Assembly (NCBI GenBank): GCA_046484625.1 | Contig: JAWOIO010000174.1 | Location: forward strand, 1-24,072 | Reading direction: 5' to 3' | DNA: 24,072 bases | Origin: DASUAO01 sp046484625 | Lineage (GTDB): Bacteria > Actinomycetota > Acidimicrobiia > IMCC26256 > PALSA-555 | In this document: one piece after another, positions 13,637 to 20,416 of the stretch | Layout: each line of letters opens with the position of its first letter | Position numbering within the stretch: the first letter of the stretch is position 1 | Notes under the pieces: generated by a model | The model's input: only the letters and a program-made list of their open reading frames with translations | Databases searched by the model: none | What the model was told of the DNA's origin: nothing | Translations under genes and position numbers: made by a program

Positions 13637-14003
13637 CCAACGCTCCGGGGTCCTCGTAGTACTCGCGCCACCAGGCGATGACGTCGTCGCGCAGCTCGCA
13701 GACGCTCATCCCCCGCCACTCGATGCGGGTCGCATCGGACCGGCGCTCGACCTCGATCGTCCAGTCGGCGAACACGACGTCGCCGTCGGCTGCCAGGTGG
13801 TGGAAGTCGAACGACAGAGGGCGCGCCCAGGCGAACGAGCCCCGCGCCATCGGTTCGTACTCCGCGCGGCCCCGGACGGTGCGACCCGGGACGTCGAGCA
13901 CCACGTCGTCGGCGAAACACGCGAGGTATGCGTCGAGGTCCTCCGCGAGCCACGCGGCTCGCCGTCGCTCGAACACGGCGCGGGCACGTTCGACGTCCGT
14001 CAT
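13617..14003 (-). CDS. SnoaL-like/NTF2-fold protein
   Basis: A 128-residue single-domain protein of the SnoaL/NTF2-like fold. It shows an N-terminal helix (RARAVFERRRAAWLAEDLDAYLACFADDVV), the typical D-x-x-x-x-F-x-x-D-V strand entry, then RGRAEYEPM, VFADWTIEVERR and the C-terminal WWREYYEDPGAL. The fold covers ketosteroid isomerase-like enzymes, polyketide cyclases, dehydratase partners and simple binding proteins. In a steroid operon an isomerase or hydratase role is attractive, but the catalytic residues cannot be assigned by eye. Its start overlaps the stop of the esterase gene (ATGA, 14000-14003). Its last codons form one copy of the 21-bp direct repeat flanking the cassette. Confidence 0.8.
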   Translation of the reverse strand: MTDVERARAVFERRRAAWLAEDLDAYLACFADDVVLDVPGRTVRGRAEYEPMARGSFAWARPLSFDFHHLAADGDVVFADWTIEVERRSDATRIEWRGMSVCELRDDVIAWWREYYEDPGALAKAARG

Positions 14004-15181
14004 ACGGCCGCCTCGTAGCAGGCCGCGATCAGCGACTCGGACCGCTGGTCGGCCTCCGACATCGACAGCTGCATCTGGTTCATCACGTACGCGAACGACA
14101 GGCCGCGCTCGGGATCGGCGAACGCCACGGAGCCTCCCGCGCCGGAGTGTCCGAACGCCTTCGGGCCGGCCGACGGACCGAACGTCGGTGAGAGGCCGAA
14201 CCCGAGGCCGAACGTGAGGGGCTGGCCGATCACGCAGTCCTTCCCGCTCGACTGCACCTCGGTCGCACGGGCGACCGCGTCGTCCGAGAGCAGCCGGACA
14301 CCGTCGACCTCGTCGAGGCACGCGGCGTACATGCGCGAGAGCGAGCGGGCATCGCCGTGACCGTTCGACGACGGCATCTGTGCGGCGCGCATCCGGCGGG
14401 TGTTCCACATGTCGTCGTACCCGAACAGGCCGGCTGGGCCGCCCATGACGCGGCCCAGCATGGACGACGGATCACGCAGCACTTGGTCGACGAGCGCCTC
14501 CACGGCGGGGTCGTCGAAGCGCGCCGGGTAGAGCGTCGCGACGCGCGGGTCCTCGGACTCCGGGACGCCCACGACGAAGTCGAGCCCGAGCGGGTCGACG
14601 ATCTCGCGCGCGACGTACTCCCCCGGCATCAGCCCCGTGATCCGCCGGATGATCTCGCCGGTGATCCACCCGTAGGAGCGGGCGTGGTACCCGTGCCGGG
14701 TCCCCGGCTCCCAGTTCGGCTCCTGGGCAGCGATCGCCTCGACGACCGGGTCCCAGGCGGCGACGTCGTCGAGGGTGAGGTCGGGCGCATCCACCGCCGC
14801 GAGCCCGGCCCGGTGCGAGAGCACCCAGCGGACGGGGATCTCCGCCTTGCCGTTCGCCGCGAACTCGGGCCAGTAGCGCGCGACCGGCGCATCGGGGTCG
14901 AGGTCGCCGCGTTCGATGAGCTGGTTCACGGCGACCGCGGCGACACCCTTCGTGCACGAGAAGACGATGACGATCGTGTCGCGTACCCACGGTCGACCGG
15001 TTGCCTGGTCCGCGAGGCCGCCCCACACGTCGACGAGCGGCTCGCCGTCGACATGGAGACAGCACGCCGCGCCCACATCGCCGCGCCCGCCCTCCTCGGC
15101 GTTCCCGAAGTTCGCGAGGAAGGCGTCGGCGACCTGCTCGTACCCGGGCGCGACGGTCCCCTGGAGCTCGATGCCGCTCAT
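14000..15181 (-). CDS. Beta-lactamase-fold serine hydrolase (EstB/LipE-like esterase)
   Basis: A 393-residue class C beta-lactamase-fold protein. The nucleophile motif S-x-x-K is SCTK at residues 75-78. The Tyr motif is YHARSYG at ~165, as in EstB-type esterases (YxxxxYG rather than YAN). The third motif is HSGAGGS near residue 345, replacing KTG. There is no signal peptide, which argues for a cytosolic esterase rather than an exported lactamase or peptidase. Mycobacterial relatives such as LipE and LipL are lipid or ester hydrolases. Position between ipdC and the fadE genes suggests action on a steroid-derived ester, lactone or CoA thioester, which is inference. It starts 10 bp after ipdC and overlaps the SnoaL-like gene by 4 bp. 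Confidence 0.85.
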   Translation of the reverse strand: MSGIELQGTVAPGYEQVADAFLANFGNAEEGGRGDVGAACCLHVDGEPLVDVWGGLADQATGRPWVRDTIVIVFSCTKGVAAVAVNQLIERGDLDPDAPVARYWPEFAANGKAEIPVRWVLSHRAGLAAVDAPDLTLDDVAAWDPVVEAIAAQEPNWEPGTRHGYHARSYGWITGEIIRRITGLMPGEYVAREIVDPLGLDFVVGVPESEDPRVATLYPARFDDPAVEALVDQVLRDPSSMLGRVMGGPAGLFGYDDMWNTRRMRAAQMPSSNGHGDARSLSRMYAACLDEVDGVRLLSDDAVARATEVQSSGKDCVIGQPLTFGLGFGLSPTFGPSAGPKAFGHSGAGGSVAFADPERGLSFAYVMNQMQLSMSEADQRSESLIAACYEAAV

Positions 15182-15191
15182 CGGGCTCGGG

Positions 15192-16247
15192 TCACGGTGC
15201 CAGCCGCTTGAGCGCGTCCTCGGCCTCGTCGACGATGCGGTCGAGCAGCTCGGCGACGCTCGGGAGGTCGTCGATGACCCCGACGGCCTGGCCGCTCGCC
15301 ATCACCCCGAGGTCGGGGCGGCCGTCGACCATCGCCGCCTTCAGCAGCATCGGCGTGTTCGCGGCCATCACTACCTGGCTCCACGAGAGGTCCTGGGACT
15401 TCCGCATCGCGCGGCCCTCGCGCAGCATGTCGCGCCACGAGATCCCGGAGAGCCGTTGGAAGCGGAACGCGTTGCGGAGCGCACGCGGCAGGCTCGTGAG
15501 CCCGCCCGTTCGGTCGAGCCGCTCGGTGAACTCGGTGCGCAGGACGCGGTGCGGGACCCCGTCGACCTGGGTCGTCACGAGCGTGTCGGTGACGGCCTTC
15601 TCGAGGTACAGCTGCTTGACGGCGTCGCCGACCGTGCTGTCCTTCGTGAGCAGGAACCGGGTGCCCATCGCGATCCCGCTCGCGCCATAGGCGAGGGCGG
15701 CGACGAGGCCGCGGCCGTCGAAGAACCCGCCCGCGGCGATCACCGGCAGGTCGACCGCGTCGACGACCTGCGGGAGCAGCAGCGTGGTCGGCACCGAGCC
15801 CGTGTGCCCGCCACCTTCGCCACCCTGGACGAGCACGGCGTCGACGCCCCACGCGGCCACCTTCTCCGCGTGGCGGCGAGCGCCGACGGACGGGATCACG
15901 ACGACCCCGGCGTCCTTGAGCCGCTTGATGAGCGCCTCCTTCGGCGCGAGCGCGAACGACGCGACCTTCACCTTCTGGGAGATCAGCAGCTCGCAGCGCT
16001 CGGCTGCGTCGGGCGCGTCCGACCGGAGGTTCACCCCGAACGACTTCTCGGTGCGGTCCTTCGTCTCGCCGATCGCCTGTACGAGCTCGTCGTAGTCCAT
16101 CGTCGCGGCGGCGAGGATCCCGAGCCCGCCGGCATTGGAGGTCGCGGCGGTCAGGCGAGGGCCGGCGACCCAGCCCATCCCGGTCTGCACGATCGGGCGC
16201 TCGATGTCGCACAGGTCGCAGAGCGCGGTGTGCAGGGCGGCGTGCAT
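15192..16247 (-). CDS. ipdC: IpdC, flavin-dependent NPD/nitronate-monooxygenase-family oxidoreductase
   Basis: A 351-residue TIM-barrel flavoprotein of the 2-nitropropane dioxygenase family. FMN and active-site landmarks are PIVQTGMGWVAGP at the N-terminus, AGGLGILAAATM, VLVQGGEGGGHTG near residue 145, AAGGFFDGRG near 172 and YGASGIAMGTRFLLT near 188. In the mycobacterial ring C/D pathway IpdC works with IpdF to turn the 5-hydroxy HIP-CoA derivative into the unsaturated substrate of EchA20. The assignment rests on family plus its place directly after ipdA-ipdB, the same order as Rv3551-Rv3553. Its ATG shares one base with the ipdB stop (TGATG, 16249-16245), so the two are translationally coupled. 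A general nitronate monooxygenase is much less likely here. Confidence 0.9.
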   Translation of the reverse strand: MHAALHTALCDLCDIERPIVQTGMGWVAGPRLTAATSNAGGLGILAAATMDYDELVQAIGETKDRTEKSFGVNLRSDAPDAAERCELLISQKVKVASFALAPKEALIKRLKDAGVVVIPSVGARRHAEKVAAWGVDAVLVQGGEGGGHTGSVPTTLLLPQVVDAVDLPVIAAGGFFDGRGLVAALAYGASGIAMGTRFLLTKDSTVGDAVKQLYLEKAVTDTLVTTQVDGVPHRVLRTEFTERLDRTGGLTSLPRALRNAFRFQRLSGISWRDMLREGRAMRKSQDLSWSQVVMAANTPMLLKAAMVDGRPDLGVMASGQAVGVIDDLPSVAELLDRIVDEAEDALKRLAP

Positions 16248-17014
16248 CAGGGCGCGGGAACCTCGGCGACGCGCAGTCCGCCGGGGTCGAGGACGTCGCG
16301 CAGCAGGCGGAGATCCTCGTCGGTGGGTGCACGGGTCTCGGGGACATCGTCGGGGACGACGAGCGCGAACCCGGTCGCCTCGACGACGGCCTCGACACTC
16401 ACGCCGGGATGGACGGAGCGGAGGCGCATCGCGTGATCCGGGGTGTCGAAGTCGAACACCCCGAGGTTCGAGATCACATGTCGGATCTCGTGGAACTCGG
16501 ACGCGGTCGGCCCCGCGGCCGCGGCGCGGTCATACCCGACTCCCGACACGCAGTCGACGGACTCCACGAACACGCGCGGTCCATGCTGCGGGACGAAGTA
16601 GCTCGTCGGGTTGTTGACCGTGTTCCCGGGTGCGCCGCGCACGCCGAGCAGCTGGGCCTTGGGCTTCTCCCATGGCCCGATGCACGCGATGTTCTGGTTG
16701 CCGAACCGGTCGACCTGCGTTGCGCCCATCATCACGTGCCGTCGGCCCGACCACACGATGTCGAACATCTTCCCGAACGGCAGCCACGCCTCGGCCACCC
16801 GCGCGACATCCGGTCCGGCGCCCGCCGGAAGCGGCGCACCGAGCTGCACAGCGTCCCCGTCGGAGTACACGAGGTCGGGCTCGAACGTGAGCGCCGCGAG
16901 CCGGGCCCCGAGCGTGGGGATCACACCGATCGGGCTCGCGAGGATCTCCCCGTCGCCGCGCCACGCCTCGGCGCAGGCGACGACGCACACGTCGGCCAGC
17001 GTCACCTCGCTCAT
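16247..17014 (-). CDS. ipdB: IpdB, beta subunit of the ring-opening CoA-transferase-family hydrolase
   Basis: A 255-residue class I CoA-transferase-fold beta subunit (M. tuberculosis IpdB is about 250). Recognisable stretches are LADVCVVACAEAWRGDGEI, ASPIGVIPTLGARLA, MMGATQVDRFGNQNIA (the GxxQVDxxGNxN pattern of the fold) and APGNTVNNPTSYFVP. With IpdA it forms a heterotetramer which, unlike true CoA transferases, hydrolyses the carbon ring of COCHEA-CoA, opening the last steroid ring. It overlaps ipdA by 4 bp (ATGA, 17011-17014) and ipdC by 1 bp, which fits equal production of the two subunits. Confidence 0.93.
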   Translation of the reverse strand: MSEVTLADVCVVACAEAWRGDGEILASPIGVIPTLGARLAALTFEPDLVYSDGDAVQLGAPLPAGAGPDVARVAEAWLPFGKMFDIVWSGRRHVMMGATQVDRFGNQNIACIGPWEKPKAQLLGVRGAPGNTVNNPTSYFVPQHGPRVFVESVDCVSGVGYDRAAAAGPTASEFHEIRHVISNLGVFDFDTPDHAMRLRSVHPGVSVEAVVEATGFALVVPDDVPETRAPTDEDLRLLRDVLDPGGLRVAEVPAP

Positions 17015-17874
17015 CGCGCGGCTCCCTCGAGTGATGCTGTCGCGAGCGCGCGGTAGTCGGTCTCGGGGACGTCGATGTACTTCGCGCGGAACGCCGCCCA
17101 GGCGTCCGGATCCTTCGCCGTCGCGGCGTACTCCTTCTGCAGGGCCTCGTCGCGTTCGTAGTCGGGGACGCAGTGGGTGAAATGCGCACCGAGCGGCGCC
17201 TCGATCACACCATCGGTGTAGATCCGGCTGACCCGGATCGACTCGAGCGGGCCTTCGTCGACCAGCGACCCCACCGGTCGGACCCGCTCGCAGGACACGA
17301 ACGTCCGCTCCGCGGCCATCGCGAACAGGTCGTCGAAGTACCAGTCCGGTCCGAGGTACTGGGCGTTGCCGCGCTCGTCGGCCCGGTTCGCGTGGAGCAG
17401 CGCCACATCGAGCGGGAGCGCGGGCATCGCCACGAGCTCCTGGCCGTCGTAGGGAGAGGTGACGGTGCGCATGTCGGCGTTCACCTCGAGAATCGCCGAG
17501 CCCAGCCCGGCGCGGCACGGCAGGAACGAGACCCGCCACGCGGCGGCCCGCAGGCCGAGCTGGAGCATCCCCTCGTCGAGCTCCATCGCCTCGATGGTCC
17601 CGTTCTGGCGAGCGGCCCGGAAGTGCGGCTCGAGCGGGATGGAGTCGAGCGACACGAAGCCGTACACGGCCTTCTTCACCTTGCCGGCCGCGCACAGCAT
17701 CCCGATGTCGGGTCCGCCGTAGCTGACGACGGTGAGGTCGGTGAGGTCGGAGCGGAGGATCGCCCGCACGACCGACATCGGCTTCCGCCGGGACCCCCAC
17801 CCGCCGATGCCGATCGTCATCCCGTCACGCAGCTCCGCGACGACGTCGTCCTCGGTCATCCTCTTGCCGGTCAT
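17011..17874 (-). CDS. ipdA: IpdA, alpha subunit of the ring-opening CoA-transferase-family hydrolase
   Basis: A 287-residue class I CoA-transferase-fold alpha subunit (M. tuberculosis IpdA is about 292). Matching segments are LRDGMTIGIGGWGSRRKPM, TVVSYGGPDIGMLCAAGKV, YGFVSLDSIP, and EAMELDEGML near residues 95-104; the Glu of DEGML (about 101) is likely the essential Glu known from IpdA work. Further on are FLPCRAGLGS, ADERGNAQYLG and PLGAHFTHCVPDY. It pairs with IpdB to open the last steroid ring. The start at 17874 overlaps the thiolase-like gene upstream (ATGA, 17871-17874). The order echA20 ... ipdA-ipdB-ipdC is that of the mycobacterial KstR2 cluster, except for the two genes inserted before ipdA. 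Confidence 0.93.
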   Translation of the reverse strand: MTGKRMTEDDVVAELRDGMTIGIGGWGSRRKPMSVVRAILRSDLTDLTVVSYGGPDIGMLCAAGKVKKAVYGFVSLDSIPLEPHFRAARQNGTIEAMELDEGMLQLGLRAAAWRVSFLPCRAGLGSAILEVNADMRTVTSPYDGQELVAMPALPLDVALLHANRADERGNAQYLGPDWYFDDLFAMAAERTFVSCERVRPVGSLVDEGPLESIRVSRIYTDGVIEAPLGAHFTHCVPDYERDEALQKEYAATAKDPDAWAAFRAKYIDVPETDYRALATASLEGAAR

Positions 17875-19061
17875 GCAGTCACGATCACGCAGCTGCCGTG
17901 CCCGAACAGGCCCTGGTTGATCGAGAGACCGACGCGCGCACCTTCGACCTGGCGGTCCCCGGCCTCGCCGCGCACCTGCCAGGTGAGCTCGCACACCTGG
18001 GCGATGGCCTGGGCAGGGATCGCCTCGCCGAAGCAGGCGAGCCCACCGCTCGGGTTCACGGGCACCCGCCCCCCGAGGGTCGTGGCGCCGGAGTGCAGCA
18101 GTCCCTCGGCCTCGCCGGGCGCGCACAGGCCGATGTTCTCGTACCAGTCGAGCTCGAGCGCGGTGGAGAGGTCATAGACCTCCGCGCACGAGATGTCGTC
18201 GGGACCGAGGCCGGCCTCCTCGTACGCCGCGTGGGCGATCGCGTCGCGGAACGGGCGAGGCGCCGCCGGTGCACCTACCGCGGAGTCCGTCGCGATGTCG
18301 GGCATGTCGAGGTAGGTGTTCGGGTACGAGGGCGTGACGGTCGAGAGCGCGGCGATCCGCACATGGCGACCGCGGTCGGCCATCTTCGCCGCGTATTCTG
18401 CACTCGCGAGCACCACCGCCGCGCCGCCGTCGCTCGTCGCGCAGATGTCGACGAGTCGGAGCGGGTCGGCCACGACAGGTGACTCGGCGATGTCGTCCTC
18501 GGTGAACTCCTTGCGGTACCGCGCGTTCGGGTTCGAGAGCCCGTGGCGGCTGTTCTTCACCTTGACGGCCGCGAAGTCCTTCGTGGTGGTGCCGTAGAGC
18601 TCCATCCGGCGGCGGGCGTACAGCGCGAAGTAGGTGGGGTTCGTCGCGCCGAGCACGTGGAACCGCAGCCAGTCGGGGTCCTCGGGACGCTCACCGGGGA
18701 GCGGGCCGAAGAATCCCTTGGGTGCGGTGTCGGCACCGACCACCACCGCGACGTCGGCCATGCCGGCCCGGATGCGCGCCCGGGCCGCTTCGATGGCGAC
18801 GGCCCCGCTCGCACACGCGGCGTAGCTCGACGACACGGGCACCCCGCGCCAGCCCAGCGCCTGCGCGAACGTGGAGCCGGAGACGTAGCCCGGGTAGCCG
18901 TTGCGCATCGTGTTCCCGGCCGCGAGGTAGTCGACGTCGTCCCACGAGAGGCCGGCGTCGGCGAGTGCAGCTCGAGCCGCGACCGCGCCGTACTCGACGA
19001 AGCTCTTGCCCCACTTCCCCCAGGGGTGCATCCCCACGCCCAGGATCGTGACGTCGCTCAT
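17871..19061 (-). CDS. SCP-x/lipid-transfer-type thiolase-like protein (Ltp family)
   Basis: A 396-residue thiolase-fold protein of the lipid-transfer (Ltp/SCP-x) branch. It keeps a Cys in the nucleophile region (YAACASGAVAIEAA, Cys83). The C-terminal active-site loops are changed: VNPSGGLACFGEAIPAQA in place of GHPxGATG, and NQGLFGHGSCVIV in place of CxGGG. This is the signature of Ltp proteins that, together with a DUF35 partner, act as retro-aldolases or specialised thiolases in steroid side-chain removal. Here the DUF35 gene lies immediately upstream (24 bp), giving the usual pair. It overlaps ipdA by 4 bp. An Ltp gene inside the ipd block is not part of the classical mycobacterial ring C/D regulon as I know it, so its step in this organism is open. 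Confidence 0.87.
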   Translation of the reverse strand: MSDVTILGVGMHPWGKWGKSFVEYGAVAARAALADAGLSWDDVDYLAAGNTMRNGYPGYVSGSTFAQALGWRGVPVSSSYAACASGAVAIEAARARIRAGMADVAVVVGADTAPKGFFGPLPGERPEDPDWLRFHVLGATNPTYFALYARRRMELYGTTTKDFAAVKVKNSRHGLSNPNARYRKEFTEDDIAESPVVADPLRLVDICATSDGGAAVVLASAEYAAKMADRGRHVRIAALSTVTPSYPNTYLDMPDIATDSAVGAPAAPRPFRDAIAHAAYEEAGLGPDDISCAEVYDLSTALELDWYENIGLCAPGEAEGLLHSGATTLGGRVPVNPSGGLACFGEAIPAQAIAQVCELTWQVRGEAGDRQVEGARVGLSINQGLFGHGSCVIVTA

Positions 19062-19085
19062 GCTGACACCTTCATCCGGGCACCC

Positions 19086-19529
19086 TCATTCGGCAACCTT
19101 CCACTTCCACACGGTGCGGACCTCGTCGTCGGTCTCGAAGAAGTCCTCCACGACGAGCTCCATCTCCTGGCCGAGCGAGAGCGCCCCGACGTCGGTCCCG
19201 CGCGCGAGCTGACCGAGCACGACCATCTGCTCCTCGGCGAGCTCCACCGCAGCGACGCCGTAGGGCTCGAAGGGCTCGTCACCCTGCGGTGCCGGGTACG
19301 GCGGAGGCGGCGCGTAGCGGTTGTCGGTGAACGACCAGAGCGTCCCGCGGGTCGAGAGCTCCACATCGGTGAGCTCGGTACCACCACACGCGGGGTTGCG
19401 GCAGAACGACCACTGCTTCGGGAAGAACGAGGCGCCACACGTGGGGCAGCGTCCGCCAAGCAGACGCCCGGAGCCATCGGGTTCCTCGCGAAACAAACCG
19501 TCGATCACCGGGACGCGCGCCTTGCTCAT
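19086..19529 (-). CDS. DUF35 Zn-ribbon/OB-fold protein (acyl-CoA-associated)
   Basis: A 147-residue protein with an N-terminal rubredoxin-like zinc ribbon (CPTCGASFFPKQW, then CRNPACGG; four Cys near residues 28, 31, 43 and 48) followed by an OB-fold (LSTRGTLWSFTDNRY, PYGVAAVELAEEQMVVLGQL, GQEMELVVEDFF). This is the DUF35/OB_aCoA family whose members bind acyl-CoA and partner thiolase-like Ltp proteins or MaoC-like hydratases. The next gene is an Ltp-type protein, so a two-subunit enzyme is the natural reading. Its ATG overlaps the echA20 stop by 4 bp (19526-19529). Confidence 0.88.
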   Translation of the reverse strand: MSKARVPVIDGLFREEPDGSGRLLGGRCPTCGASFFPKQWSFCRNPACGGTELTDVELSTRGTLWSFTDNRYAPPPPYPAPQGDEPFEPYGVAAVELAEEQMVVLGQLARGTDVGALSLGQEMELVVEDFFETDDEVRTVWKWKVAE

Positions 19530-20308
19530 GCTCTACCTGCCTCGTCGGCGCCGCCGACGTCGGCCTCGCGCTTGTCGACAAATGCCTGGCGCAGCTCGTC
19601 GGAGTCACCCCAGAGGTTGAGCTCGAAAGTGAAGCCCTGCTCGAAGCGGTAAGAGCGCTTCACGTCGACGGGGTCGATCGCGTTGAGCGACTCCTTCGCC
19701 CGCCGCATCACGATCGGGCTCTTCTTCGCGATGACGGCCGCGATCTCGCGCGCGGCGTCCATGAGCTCGGCGCGCGGCACGACCCGCTCGACACTGCCGA
19801 ACTCGAACAGCTCCGCCGCGCTGATCATCTGCCCCGTGAGGAACATGGTGCGCATCTTCTTGTACGGCACGAGCCGGGCGAGGTGCGTGGCCACGCCGAG
19901 CGCGCCCCGGTCGACCTCCGGCACACCGAACGTGGCGTCGTCGGCAGCGACGAGGATGTCGGCGTTGCCGGCGATCCCCACCCCTCCGCCGAGGCAATGG
20001 CCGTGCACGGCCGCGATGACCGGCACCTCGCAGTCGTACACCGCCGCGAACGTCTCGTAGCAACCCCGGTTCACGCCGATGAGCGACTCGTGTGTGGGGT
20101 CTGCCGCGAGCTCCTTGATGTCGACGCCCACCTGGAACGCCCGCAGCTCGGGGTTGGCGGCGATGATCACGGCGCGCACGGCCTGGTCGCGACCATGGCG
20201 TCGGATCGTGTCCGCGAGCTCGAACCAGCCCGCGACGGGGAGTGCATTCACCGGCGGATTGTCGAGGACGATCTCGGCGACGTGGTCGCGGACCTCAGTT
20301 CGAATCAT
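19526..20308 (-). CDS. echA20: EchA20, enoyl-CoA hydratase-family ring D hydrolase
   Basis: A 260-residue crotonase-fold protein. Family features are LDNPPVNALP at the N-terminus, AFQVGVDIKEL near residue 57 (first oxyanion-hole strand), HGHCLGGGVGIAGNADILVA near 105 (second), FGVPEVDRGALG near 127, and the distinctive C-terminal RSYRFEQGFTFELNL that I recall from M. tuberculosis EchA20. The enzyme hydrolyses ring D of the HIEC-CoA intermediate by a retro-Claisen-type reaction. It is the first gene of the minus-strand operon and is divergent from an SDR, as Rv3550 is from Rv3549c. ATG 20308 has only a weak AGGA site 5-6 nt upstream; an unusual repeated leader precedes it. Confidence 0.93.
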   Translation of the reverse strand: MIRTEVRDHVAEIVLDNPPVNALPVAGWFELADTIRRHGRDQAVRAVIIAANPELRAFQVGVDIKELAADPTHESLIGVNRGCYETFAAVYDCEVPVIAAVHGHCLGGGVGIAGNADILVAADDATFGVPEVDRGALGVATHLARLVPYKKMRTMFLTGQMISAAELFEFGSVERVVPRAELMDAAREIAAVIAKKSPIVMRRAKESLNAIDPVDVKRSYRFEQGFTFELNLWGDSDELRQAFVDKREADVGGADEAGRA

Positions 20309-20331
20309 GGTGTCCTGATCACGGCGTGCTC

Positions 20332-20370
20332 ATCATGGCGAGCTGATCATGGCGAGCCGGATCATGGCGA
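20332..20370. repeat. Short tandem repeats (ATCATGGCGA x3) in the echA20 leader
   Basis: ATCATGGCGA occurs at 20332-20341, 20346-20355 and 20361-20370, spaced 14 and 15 bp. A degenerate copy (ATCATGGTG) covers the echA20 start codon itself at 20304-20312. On the minus strand each copy supplies an ATG (CCATGAT). The repeats look like serial duplications of the start-codon region or iterated binding sites. Confidence 0.7.
20333..20365 (-). CDS. Possible 10-codon leader ORF upstream of echA20
   Basis: ATG 20365 opens MIRLAMISSP and stops at TGA 20335-20333. Its ATG is one base after the +1 predicted from the TAACCT box, so it would be translated as a leaderless start. A second mini-ORF (20336-20319, MMSTP) overlaps its stop by ATGA, and echA20 begins 10 nt further. 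The peptide itself shows no feature; if real it is probably a translation relay or attenuation device. Confidence 0.3.
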   Translation of the reverse strand: MIRLAMISSP

Positions 20371-20372
20371 AG

Positions 20373-20378
20373 AGGTTA
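20373..20378 (-). promoter_or_regulatory. Putative -10 box (TAACCT) of the echA20-ipd operon
   Basis: TAACCT on the minus strand places +1 at about 20366, directly before the first repeated ATG (20365), with echA20 itself 57 nt downstream. Confidence 0.45.
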
Positions 20379-20381
20379 CCC

Positions 20382-20396
20382 GTCGTCCATGACGAC
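20382..20396. promoter_or_regulatory. Palindrome GTCGTC-CAT-GACGAC between divergent promoters (candidate operator)
   Basis: A perfect inverted repeat with 6-bp arms and a 3-bp centre lies midway between the minus-strand TAACCT box (20373-20378) and the plus-strand TACCGT box (20405-20410). A dimeric regulator bound here could control both echA20-ipd and the divergent SDR. It does not look like the KstR2 site known from mycobacteria. Confidence 0.4.
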
Positions 20397-20404
20397 CCGT
20401 CAGG

Positions 20405-20410
20405 TACCGT
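20405..20410 (+). promoter_or_regulatory. Putative -10 box (TACCGT) of the SDR at 20417
   Basis: TACCGT ends six bases before ATG 20417, putting +1 on the A of the start codon. It is the same hexamer at the same distance as in front of GTG 8236, and no Shine-Dalgarno site is present. Confidence 0.5.
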
Positions 20411-20416
20411 CGCACC

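Noticed and set aside
20309..20416. A KstR2-type operator
   Set aside because: I looked for an AAG/CTTG-type KstR2 palindrome and found none; only the different GTCGTC/GACGAC palindrome is present.
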